Part shown: positions 15,155 to 22,810 of the stretch, one piece after another | Layout: each line of letters opens with the position of its first letter | How positions within the stretch are numbered: the first letter of the stretch is position 1 | Origin: Candidatus Cybelea palsarum | Lineage (GTDB): Bacteria > Vulcanimicrobiota > Vulcanimicrobiia > Vulcanimicrobiales > Vulcanimicrobiaceae | Length of the DNA: 40,066 bases | Assembly: GCA_003166915.1 (NCBI GenBank) | Contig: PMUK01000094.1 | Coordinates: 1 to 40,066, forward strand | Direction: 5' to 3' | Position numbers and translations under genes: made by a program | Notes under the pieces: model-generated | What the model was told of the DNA's origin: nothing | Databases searched by the model: none | The model's input: only the letters and a program-made list of their open reading frames with translations

Positions 15155-16134
15155 GGCGGCGACGGGGAAGGCTTTGCACCGTAAACGCTCGGCGGTTCGG
15201 TTCCGAGGCGCGTTTCGCCCACGAGCGTGTTGTTGACGTACATGTCGAGCACGGACGTTCCGACCGCGGTGACGGTAAAATCGAGCTTCTGGCCTGGCTC
15301 GGCAAAGGCGTGATAGAGATCGTACTGGCCCGTTGCGTCCGTGAGGGCGAGGCGGACGTCGAGCTGCGCGTCGGTTGCGGCGTTGTCGGTTTCGGGAACC
15401 GAAACGAGCACGCGGGCCTGATGGATGATATAGCCCGATTCGTTCGGGCCGGCGCTGACCTGCAGCGAAACGGGCTCGAACGATGCGATCTTTGCATCGG
15501 GCGCGGGACGCTGTCGCGCGACGACACCATGAGCGGGCCCGCTTCCGCCCAGCGGCGTCCACACGATCTGCCCGAGTTGGATGCCGACATCCGCGGCGAC
15601 CGTTCGCGCCTGATCGATCGTCAGTCCGACTAAATCGGGAACGCGCACGTTCGCCCGGCCGCCTTGGCTTACGACTAGCGCGACGGAGTCCCCCTCGTGC
15701 ACGCTGGTTATCGGCCCCGGAGCCTGCGAGATCACGTGTCCCTCCGGGATAACGTCGCTCTTTGCGTACGTTATCTTTCCCAATGTAAGGTGCGCGCGAG
15801 AAAGATCGAGCTGCACTTCTCGCATGGACTGGTAGCGCAAGTCGGGCATGAGACGCGCGATGATTCCGTCGCTAATAACGAACCCAACCTGGCGCCCTTG
15901 GCGCACTTGATCGCCGGCCGGCGGCCGCTGCGTGATAATGACGTCTTTGGGATAGCGATCGCTCGTCGTGTGATCCACGACGGTCGAGCTAAGGTTCAAT
16001 CGGGCGATCTCGGCGTTGGCGTCGGCCAGCGTTTGCCCTACAAATGAGGGCACGGTCACCGTCGCCGACGAGGGAATCAAGAAATCGTAGATCTGGTGCC
16101 CAAACCAGACGACCAACGCGACGAAGATCACCAA
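15142..16134 (-). CDS. Membrane-anchored PASTA-domain protein (no kinase domain)
   Basis: A 330-residue protein with one N-terminal membrane segment (IFVALVVWFGHQIYDFLI) followed by three PASTA domains, about residues 27-92, 93-162 and 163-230. They start TVPSFVGQTLADANAEI, LMPDLRYQSMREVQLDL and RVPDLVGLTIDQARTVA. Residues 235-310 form an extra beta-rich domain of unknown type, and the tail is Pro/Ser-rich. PASTA domains usually sit outside the membrane on Ser/Thr kinases or penicillin-binding proteins and sense muropeptides; no kinase is fused here. The GTG at 16134 is uncertain; TTG 16137 is as good. The stop codon lies in the dispersed repeat. It follows yebC by 20 bases. Confidence 0.85.
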   Translation of the reverse strand: MVIFVALVVWFGHQIYDFLIPSSATVTVPSFVGQTLADANAEIARLNLSSTVVDHTTSDRYPKDVIITQRPPAGDQVRQGRQVGFVISDGIIARLMPDLRYQSMREVQLDLSRAHLTLGKITYAKSDVIPEGHVISQAPGPITSVHEGDSVALVVSQGGRANVRVPDLVGLTIDQARTVAADVGIQLGQIVWTPLGGSGPAHGVVARQRPAPDAKIASFEPVSLQVSAGPNESGYIIHQARVLVSVPETDNAATDAQLDVRLALTDATGQYDLYHAFAEPGQKLDFTVTAVGTSVLDMYVNNTLVGETRLGTEPPSVYGAKPSPSPPVSP

Positions 16135-16154
16135 GACGATCGTAGCGGGGGGCT

Positions 16155-16901
16155 TCAGGTAAGCGCCTCCATCGGGACGCTGTTAAAGTCGAGATTGCTG
16201 AAGACCCGCTGCGCGTCTTCATGCTCGTCGAGGGCCTCGAGAAAGGCCAGCGCGGCCGAAAGCTCGTTCCCGTTGCGCTCGACCTTCGTCTTCGGGCGCA
16301 TGCCGAGGTACGCGTCTAAAATTCGTGCCGCTCGCGCGCGAAGGGCATCGCGTACGCCGGCCAACATCGTCGGTTGCGTATAGATGACGGCGACGTCCGC
16401 GTCGTACTCGATGTCCTCGACCCCATCAACGAGCGCCTCTTCCATCACCGCGTCCTCCGATTTACCGTCGGGATCGAGCTCGATGACGCCGACCGGATCG
16501 AACATCCACGCGACGCTGCCGGTCTCCCCCAAGCTGCCCTCATGTCTGCTGAAGAGAAAGCGCAGTTCTCCGGCGGTTCGGTTCCGATTGTCCGTCGCGG
16601 CGTCAATGACGACCGCCAGCCCCGCCGGACCGTATCCCTCGTAACGAATTTCCTCGATTTCGCGCTCGTCGTCCTGTCCGCCGGCACGCGCGATGGCGCG
16701 CTTGATGTTCTCTTGCGGCACGTTGAACCCGCGCGCTTTCTCGACGGCGATCTTCAGCCGGTAGTTGGCTTCAGGGTCGGGAGAGCCGCCTTTCGCCGCG
16801 AGGATGATCTCTTTGCTGAGCTTCGTGAAGAGCGCGCCCCGCTGCGCGTCCACCTTGCCCTTTTTGAGCTTGATATTGTGCCACTTGGAATGTCCCGACA
16901 T
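16155..16901 (-). CDS. yebC: YebC/PmpR family protein
   Basis: A 248-residue cytoplasmic protein of the YebC/PmpR family, whose members act as transcription regulators or, as shown more recently for some, as translation factors at proline stretches. It begins MSGHSKWHNIKLKKGKVDAQRG, the family signature, and contains IRYEGYGPAGLAVVIDAATDNRNRT and GSVAWMFDPVGVIEL. Full length. A good ribosome-binding site (GGAGAGG, about 13 bases upstream of the ATG) is present. The leader also contains the end of a 165-bp inverted repeat. Confidence 0.95.
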   Translation of the reverse strand: MSGHSKWHNIKLKKGKVDAQRGALFTKLSKEIILAAKGGSPDPEANYRLKIAVEKARGFNVPQENIKRAIARAGGQDDEREIEEIRYEGYGPAGLAVVIDAATDNRNRTAGELRFLFSRHEGSLGETGSVAWMFDPVGVIELDPDGKSEDAVMEEALVDGVEDIEYDADVAVIYTQPTMLAGVRDALRARAARILDAYLGMRPKTKVERNGNELSAALAFLEALDEHEDAQRVFSNLDFNSVPMEALT

Positions 16902-16934
16902 TTTATGCTAAACCTCTCCGCTAGCGCCTTCGCG

Positions 16935-17099
16935 AGGAGCCTGTAGGGTTATGCCCGTTTTCGGATTCGTTGCCGAATTTTGTTCGAAAACGAGGCGCGA
17001 TGAGGGAGCGAAGCCGTAGCTTCGTGACCGAAGAGCAACGAAGTGTTCGGACAAAAGGCGGCACGAAGACGGAAATGCGGCATAATCCTACAGGCTCCT
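16935..17099. repeat. 165-bp near-perfect inverted repeat
   Basis: The outer arms 16935-16955 and 17079-17099 are 21 bases each and pair throughout with one G-T wobble. Middle arms 16969-16991 and 17043-17064 pair with few mismatches, and the apex is GAAGC CGTA GCTTC at 17010-17023. The symmetry centre of the outer arms and of the apex agree (about 17017). The right end overlaps the stop codon of the glycosyltransferase and the left end stops about 33 bases before the yebC ATG. It codes for nothing evident. It could be a MITE-like element or a strongly folded RNA between two genes of one operon. Confidence 0.85.
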
Positions 17100-20000
17100 A
17101 GCCCGGCCCGATTATCCAGGTCGGGAACCACATCCGCTGATGCCAAGCGTTCCACGCAATCGGATGCGCCGCCAGAATCGGATAGAAATAGATGAAACCC
17201 GCCGCTGCCGCGGCGACGTAGGAGCCGACTGCCAAACCCCCGAGCCATTGGAGATTCTCCCGGCGGCGCAACCACAACCAGGCCCGCTGCAAGAAAATGG
17301 CGTTGCACAGACAGATCAGGGGAATGTTCACGTAAAAATGATAGGCGAAGATCAGGCGGGGCGAGCCGATCCAGGGCAGCCATTGCAAGAGATAGGTGAT
17401 TACGATCAGCGCGTAGCCTTTGTTCCGTTCTCGCCATGCCAGCACGCCCACGAACGGCACGCAGAACAAGCCGAACCACAGGATGATCGGGTTCGGCAGC
17501 GAGGTAATCTCGTAGACGCAGCAGCCCTTCTCATCGCTGGGATTGTTGCGATGATCCTGATAGAAGTACGCGACCGGGACGTAATCGATCGGCCACTCAA
17601 ACCACTTCGAGGAGTACGGGTGCGTGGCCACGAGGTTATGGTGATACTCGTACATCGTGTACTGTCGATAGACGACGTCGTTGACGTTGTGAACCTCGCC
17701 CGGATCGGGAGAATGCCGCACGACATCCGGCACCCAAACCAGCGCGTACACCGTGGCGCTCACGAAGAGAATGGTCGCCAGCGCGCCGTCGATGCGAAAG
17801 CCGCGCGGATTGCCCCAAAGCGTCGGCCGCAGGTCGAACAGATACCGTTGAAGCCAGACGGCGATCAACACCACGAAGCTGACGCCGAAGCCCATCACGC
17901 CGTACCATTTCGAGCTCACCAGCAACCCGAGTGCGACGGTAAAGAGAATCAGCCAACGCCGCGAGGTATGCCCATTCTCAACGGCGCCCGTACTGCCGTC
18001 GCGAATTTCGTCCTCGGCATAGGTGACGCTGCCTTCGGGCGTGTCGTACTCGACACTGCCGTCGCGTGAGTATTCGATGGTCAGCGGATCGTCGCGATAG
18101 AGCAGCGTGCCGCCCTTGCCCTGCGAAAGCTCACCGCGCGTAATCTTTCCACGCGAGTCGATGGTTCCACCGTCGGCGGCAAAGAGCGACGTACCCGCGG
18201 CATCGCGCAGCGCATACGAGCCTTCGGCGTACGAAAGCTCCCGGCGCCCGTCGCCGAAGAATCGCACGAAGAGCACGTAACGGACCAAGAGGTAGATTCC
18301 GCTCGCGCAATAGAGCGCGACGACGACCGTCGAAGCCGTATCGAAGTGCCACAGCGCACGTCCGATCGAAGCGATTGCCAGCCCGGCGAGCACTGCTCCG
18401 GCGGGGCCGGCAGCAAGGGCCCACGATGGAACGGTTACGTGCGCTCGTTCGCCGACCTGCGAGTTGATCCAGAAACGATAGAACGCGTAGACGGCCAGCG
18501 TCGCAAAGAAGACGACGAAGCCTTCGGGCGTCGCGATTCGAGATTGCACGAAATGCATACCGTCGAAGGTCAGGAGCAGCGCGGTGATCGTTGCAAAAAG
18601 CGTCGAGCCGGTGATGCGCTTTGCAAAAACATACAGCAACATGACGACGAGCGCGCCGAAGACGACGTCGAGAAAACGCCAGCCATACGAGTTGTCGCCG
18701 TTGCCCATGCCGACCAGGGCATTGAGGCCGGTCCAGCCGCCAAGCCCGTGGCCGTGAGGCATCCCCCCGAAAAGCATCATGGAGAGCGTTATCAGAAGTT
18801 TGGTCAGCGGAGGATGGGTATTTTCGTAGATGCGAAGGTTCTGCAGATACTCTTCGCCGGCGCGCGCAAAGTAAATTTCGTCGAAGACCTTATCGGGCGG
18901 CCACCAATAACCGATGAACGACAGAATGAAGTTTCCGACGCCCAGCACCGCGACGATCGCATAGTCGAGCGGAGCGCGCATCGCGGTCAAACCCTCGCGA
19001 GGATCGAACCAGTTGCGCAGGGCGGGGAGAATGGCCGCGCCGGTTTGCGGTTCCGACGCAGGTTCCCGGATCGTCGAAGGCTTGGCCGGGCGCAACTCGG
19101 CACCGCCCAAGAATTGGTAACCGAGGACGAAGAACGTACCTACGGCAAGCAGCGAAAAGAGCGTCGTCCACAGACCCCAGAGGTTCTGGGCGTTGACGCC
19201 CGGCGTGTTGCCGGTGACTGCGTGCAGGTATTGCAGGCTATATAAGAGATTCGCGAAGAGCACGATCGAGAGCGCAATCGCGCCCCCAAAATAGCGGCGC
19301 GCCAACGGAATGCACGCGATCGTAAAGAGCAGCCCGTTGAAGAGATAGCGCTCGTGCATGCGCGTCGCCAAGACGAAGAAGGCGAGTGTGGCAATCGCGC
19401 AGCCTTCGAGGAGTGCCGCGGAGGTGCGATCCTGGACGTAACGCCAAACGACTAAGGCCAGCGCTGCCACCACCAGCAGCAGGCCCCAGGCAAATTGCGG
19501 AAGGCCCAAGATATATTGGTTGTCCGACACCCACATGGTGCCGCGAAGAGCCCATAGGTTGAAGGCGTTGACGGTGTTGTACTGATAGACGCCCGAACCG
19601 TAGGCGTATTGGTTCCATAGCCAGCCGAAGGCTGCAACTGGGTTGCTGGGGTGAAACGGCTCGGTGATGAGCAGCGCGAACGCAAGCGCAGCGGCGACTC
19701 CGATCGCCGTCGCAACGATTCGCTCGCGGCGGCGCTGCGGGTCGACGAACGCAAATGCCACGAGGAGCGGCAGCAGAACCGCCGCCTGCGGCTTGATCAG
19801 CAATGAATAAGCGAACGAGAACCACGCCAGCATGATCAAGAGAAGATGCCCGCGCGATTGCGGCGCCGCGTCTTCACTGCGCAAGAGCGCGTAGATTGCT
19901 AAGAGCGCCAAGCCTCCCGAAATCGAATCCACTTGTCCCCACGACGCGGAGATGTAGATCGTCGCCGGATTGAACAGATAAAAGGCGGCCACACCGAAGG

Positions 20001-20379
20001 CCACGGCCGCACCGGCGAATCGTCGAGCGATCGCGTAGAGCAGGAGGCCGACTCCAAGATCGGCCAGTATTGCCGGCAGCTTTACCAGCAGGCGAAGAAT
20101 CGCGTAGCCGGCGTCGTGGGACGCAAAGAATGCGTGCCAGAGTCGCCCGACGATAGCGAGGACGTAGAAATAACCGGGTGGATAATCGGCAAAGCCAACG
20201 GTCGAATAAAACGCTGCAAAGCCGTGATCGCTCAACGAAAGGGCCCACGCCACGTACGTGTTTATGTCGGTCTTGAAGCCTTCGTTACTCACGAAGAACA
20301 GCCGCACGAGCAATCCAAGGAAGAGCAGCGCGGGCAGCCCCCACGCTTCCAAGTGAGCCCGGGCCGGCGCGCGCGTCAT
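17098..20379 (-). CDS. Tandem GT-C glycosyltransferase (GT87/DUF2029-like plus PMT/GT39 module)
   Basis: A 1093-residue multi-pass membrane protein made of two GT-C modules. Module one (about 1-430) has a loop Asp in KTDINTYVAWAL near residue 37, FADYPPGYFYV and many membrane helices; it resembles polyprenol-phosphate-dependent mannosyltransferases. Module two (about 470-1093) is protein O-mannosyltransferase-like, with DKVFDEIYFARAGEEY (about 495-510) and ENTHPPLTKLL (about 515-525), the conserved first-loop motif. A hydrophilic, Gly/Asp/Tyr-rich, beta-like insert occupies about 705-800 within module two. Both modules keep their first-loop acidic residues, so both may be active. The donor is probably a polyprenyl-phosphate sugar; a polyprenyl synthase gene overlaps it by 4 bases upstream. 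Target unknown. Confidence 0.88.
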   Translation of the reverse strand: MTRAPARAHLEAWGLPALLFLGLLVRLFFVSNEGFKTDINTYVAWALSLSDHGFAAFYSTVGFADYPPGYFYVLAIVGRLWHAFFASHDAGYAILRLLVKLPAILADLGVGLLLYAIARRFAGAAVAFGVAAFYLFNPATIYISASWGQVDSISGGLALLAIYALLRSEDAAPQSRGHLLLIMLAWFSFAYSLLIKPQAAVLLPLLVAFAFVDPQRRRERIVATAIGVAAALAFALLITEPFHPSNPVAAFGWLWNQYAYGSGVYQYNTVNAFNLWALRGTMWVSDNQYILGLPQFAWGLLLVVAALALVVWRYVQDRTSAALLEGCAIATLAFFVLATRMHERYLFNGLLFTIACIPLARRYFGGAIALSIVLFANLLYSLQYLHAVTGNTPGVNAQNLWGLWTTLFSLLAVGTFFVLGYQFLGGAELRPAKPSTIREPASEPQTGAAILPALRNWFDPREGLTAMRAPLDYAIVAVLGVGNFILSFIGYWWPPDKVFDEIYFARAGEEYLQNLRIYENTHPPLTKLLITLSMMLFGGMPHGHGLGGWTGLNALVGMGNGDNSYGWRFLDVVFGALVVMLLYVFAKRITGSTLFATITALLLTFDGMHFVQSRIATPEGFVVFFATLAVYAFYRFWINSQVGERAHVTVPSWALAAGPAGAVLAGLAIASIGRALWHFDTASTVVVALYCASGIYLLVRYVLFVRFFGDGRRELSYAEGSYALRDAAGTSLFAADGGTIDSRGKITRGELSQGKGGTLLYRDDPLTIEYSRDGSVEYDTPEGSVTYAEDEIRDGSTGAVENGHTSRRWLILFTVALGLLVSSKWYGVMGFGVSFVVLIAVWLQRYLFDLRPTLWGNPRGFRIDGALATILFVSATVYALVWVPDVVRHSPDPGEVHNVNDVVYRQYTMYEYHHNLVATHPYSSKWFEWPIDYVPVAYFYQDHRNNPSDEKGCCVYEITSLPNPIILWFGLFCVPFVGVLAWRERNKGYALIVITYLLQWLPWIGSPRLIFAYHFYVNIPLICLCNAIFLQRAWLWLRRRENLQWLGGLAVGSYVAAAAAGFIYFYPILAAHPIAWNAWHQRMWFPTWIIGPG

Positions 20380-21392
20380 GCCGCCGTGAGACCGAGCGTG
20401 GACGCCAAGAACTCTCCGAACTCTCGATTGGGATGGCGCTCGATCACGCCAACGTGCTCCGCTGCCTTTTGCGTGGCCGCTTCGCGAGCGCCGAGCTCAT
20501 CGAGCGCCTCGACGACCCTTGCGACCGCGGCATCGTCGAGCGAAGAACCGGTTGCATAGGCCTGCGCCACCACGCTGCGTGCTGCCGACGGAGGCTGCGA
20601 AATAGCCCAGACGACGGGAAAGGTCCATTTTCGGCGCGCGACATCGCTTCCGGCCGTTTTGCCGGTCTCGTCCAATGTCGACCAGATTCCCGCGATGTCA
20701 TCCCGAATTTGAAAGGCCATGCCGTAGGCACGCCCGACGGCACCGTAGGCTTCGATCGTCGCAGCATTGCAGCCGGCCGCGAACGCGCCCAAACGGCATG
20801 AGGCATCGAAGAGTTGCGCAGTCTTACACTCGATCATGCGATAGTAGCCCGGCCTATCCACGACTCGCTCCGTCTCGAAATCCAAGTCCAGCGACTGTCC
20901 CTCGCACATCACCGCGTGCGCCTCGTGCAGGAGCGCGATCATTTGCAAGACTCTGGCGGCATCGAGATACGCGGCGGCATGCTCCAGACTCAAAAAACTC
21001 AGCGCGCACATCGCGTCGCCGGCATTGATCGCGGCAGCGACTCCGTACTCGCTCCACAACGTCGGGCGCCCATGGCGCAGCTCGTCGCGATCCTCGATAT
21101 CGTCGTGGACCAGGGAATAGTTGTGAAAGATTTCGACTGCCACCGCCGCATCGAGCGCGCGCTCGAGCGGAGCGCCCTCGCTGGTTGCGACGCGCATGAC
21201 CATTTGAGGACGTAAGCGCTTGCCTCGGCGCGCCGGTCCATAGCCGCCGTAACCGAAGTGCCGCAAAAGCATATCGGAGATCTCTTCCGATCCCCGATAT
21301 CCGGTAATCCGCTCTTCGAGGGCGCTTTCAAAGCGCTCGGCAAGGTCGGTCGGGCTATGCAGAGGCTGCGAGCTCCTCCATCCGAGCCTCAA
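20376..21392 (-). CDS. Polyprenyl diphosphate synthase (trans-isoprenyl synthase family)
   Basis: A 338-residue all-helical prenyl transferase that lengthens allylic diphosphates with isopentenyl diphosphate. The first aspartate motif is intact (LVHDDIEDRDELRHGRPT). The second reads QIRDDIAGIWST, that is DDxxG rather than DDxxD, a form I know from actinobacterial and Chloroflexota-type homologues. GKRLRPQMVM is the basic pyrophosphate-binding site. Chain length cannot be told from sequence alone. The called TTG start overlaps ispH by 38 bases and is doubtful; the conserved domain begins at about residue 20. It lies between ispH and the glycosyltransferase, suggesting it makes the lipid carrier precursor. 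Confidence 0.9.
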   Translation of the reverse strand: MRLGWRSSQPLHSPTDLAERFESALEERITGYRGSEEISDMLLRHFGYGGYGPARRGKRLRPQMVMRVATSEGAPLERALDAAVAVEIFHNYSLVHDDIEDRDELRHGRPTLWSEYGVAAAINAGDAMCALSFLSLEHAAAYLDAARVLQMIALLHEAHAVMCEGQSLDLDFETERVVDRPGYYRMIECKTAQLFDASCRLGAFAAGCNAATIEAYGAVGRAYGMAFQIRDDIAGIWSTLDETGKTAGSDVARRKWTFPVVWAISQPPSAARSVVAQAYATGSSLDDAAVARVVEALDELGAREAATQKAAEHVGVIERHPNREFGEFLASTLGLTAA

Positions 21393-22197
21393 CTTTGTCT
21401 ACCAGCCAGCCGGGTGTCGAGGCTCCCGACATGAGCCCGGCCACTTCCACCTTCGCGAACCACTGTGGTTGCAGCTCGTCAGGTCCTTCGATATGGTAGG
21501 CGCGCGCGCCGCGCGATTCGGAGAGATCGGCGAGATGCTTAGTATTGGCCGAGGTCTTTCCGCCGACGACGATCATCACTTCGACGTCCTTTGCCAGCCG
21601 AAGCGCCTCATTCTGCCGATTGTGCGTATCGGTGCAGATCGTGTTGACTGCGCGAACCTCGTAGTACTTCGCCGAAAGCTCTCGCACGATTTCGGTGAAT
21701 CCTTCGCCGGACCACGTCGACTGAACGACGACGCCGACTTTGCTGGAGCGCGGGAGTTTTTGCACATCGGCGGAGCTTTGGATGCACCACGCGCCCGGCA
21801 CGTGGCTCAGCGTTCCCTTGACTTCGGGATGATTTGGATCGCCGATGACGATGATCTTGTAGCCGTCGCCTTTGAGCTTCTCGGCCTGCACGTGGATTTT
21901 GGTGACCATCGGGCACGTGGCGTCGATGATCTCGAGCTTCTTCTCCTTGGCCTTTTCGAAAACGTCCACCGGAAGCCCGTGGGCGCGGACGAAGAGCGCG
22001 CCCGAGTCGACGTCGTCGACCGTCGTCGCATTCTTCAACCCGCGCGCCGAAAGCGATTCCACCATCTGCGGATTATGCACGACGTGTCCCAGCGTCGTCA
22101 CATCACCGCGGGAGGCGATCGCCTCCTCCGCCTTCTTTACGGTAATGGCAACTCCGAAGCAGAATCCTTGAACGGATGCCTTACGTATTTCCACCAA
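21355..22197 (-). CDS. ispH: 4-hydroxy-3-methylbut-2-enyl diphosphate reductase
   Basis: A 280-residue iron-sulfur enzyme that performs the last MEP step, making IPP and DMAPP from HMBPP. The three cluster cysteines are in GFCFGV, DATCPMVT and NTICTDTHNRQ. HVVHNPQMV and RAHGLPV carry the active-site histidines; GLMSGASTPGWLVD is the conserved C-terminal motif. Together with ispD and ispF in the other minus-strand block, most of the lower MEP pathway is in this window. Its start overlaps plsC by 17 bases, following the cmk-plsC-ispH order of Clostridia. Confidence 0.96.
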   Translation of the reverse strand: MVEIRKASVQGFCFGVAITVKKAEEAIASRGDVTTLGHVVHNPQMVESLSARGLKNATTVDDVDSGALFVRAHGLPVDVFEKAKEKKLEIIDATCPMVTKIHVQAEKLKGDGYKIIVIGDPNHPEVKGTLSHVPGAWCIQSSADVQKLPRSSKVGVVVQSTWSGEGFTEIVRELSAKYYEVRAVNTICTDTHNRQNEALRLAKDVEVMIVVGGKTSANTKHLADLSESRGARAYHIEGPDELQPQWFAKVEVAGLMSGASTPGWLVDKVEARMEELAASA

Positions 22198-22783
22198 TAC
22201 TCCCCGCCAGCAGTTCGATCGTCTTCATAACCTCACCGGTAAACTTCGCCAAGTCCTCGCGCGTTGCTTTCCGACCGGCCTGCAGCGAGATTGGCGGCCC
22301 GAAAGAAACGTCAATACGGTTCAGGCGAAGCGCCCGGTCGCTGCCGCGAATGAATGCTGGAACGACCGGAGCCTTCGCCAGCGAGGCCAGCAGTGCGACA
22401 CCAGTCTGAGGCTGGATCTCGCCAGTGCGGTTACGGGTGCCCTCGGGGAAGATTCCGACCGCCCCGCCCGCCTCCAAGACCTGAAGCGAGCGCCTAATAG
22501 CGGATGTCGCGCTGCCCTTCCGGTCGACGGCATAGGCGCCCAGGGCTCGAATCACGGCGCCGAGGACCGGAACGTCGAAGAGCTCTTTTTTGGCCATGTA
22601 GCTGATGCGCCTCGGGCAAAAGCACCCCATCAGCGGCGGATCGAGATATGAAACGTGGTTGCAGGCCACGATGAGCGGGCCCTCGGCGGGAACGTTCTCC
22701 GCTCCGAAGACCCTCGCACGCCAGAGCACGTGCGCCGTGGCGCGCACCGTAGCCTTCGCCAAATCGTAGAATGCCGTGTTCAT
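22181..22783 (-). CDS. plsC: 1-acyl-sn-glycerol-3-phosphate acyltransferase
   Basis: A 200-residue membrane-associated acyltransferase that makes phosphatidic acid from lysophosphatidic acid. The catalytic NHVSYLDPPLMG (HxxxxD motif) and the substrate-binding FPEGTRNRTG are both present. ATG 22783 gives the family-typical opening MNTAFYDLAKATVRATAHVLW. The frame extends upstream to 22966 but that part is antisense-like cmk shadow and repeat-derived (HPERSRR). The start codon itself belongs to a dispersed repeat, with GAAGG directly against the ATG. It lies 13 bases after the cmk stop, which is in the same repeat. Confidence 0.93.
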   Translation of the reverse strand: MNTAFYDLAKATVRATAHVLWRARVFGAENVPAEGPLIVACNHVSYLDPPLMGCFCPRRISYMAKKELFDVPVLGAVIRALGAYAVDRKGSATSAIRRSLQVLEAGGAVGIFPEGTRNRTGEIQPQTGVALLASLAKAPVVPAFIRGSDRALRLNRIDVSFGPPISLQAGRKATREDLAKFTGEVMKTIELLAGSIGGNT

Positions 22784-22810
22784 CCTTCGACTGCGTTCAG
22801 GATGACATCC
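22778..22810 (-). repeat. Dispersed stop-start repeat linking cmk to plsC
   Basis: Plus-strand CATCCTTCGACTGCG then TTCAGGATGACATCC. In the transcribed direction ATGTCATCCTGA ends cmk (stop at 22797-22799) and GAAGGATGAAC begins plsC (ATG at 22781-22783). A single copy thus supplies the stop codon of one gene, a GAAGG and the start codon of the next. Confidence 0.88.

Noticed and set aside
18346-19245. A 299-codon plus-strand frame opposite the glycosyltransferase
   Set aside because: Arg/Asp/Glu-rich shadow with no domain; the minus-strand membrane protein is convincing.
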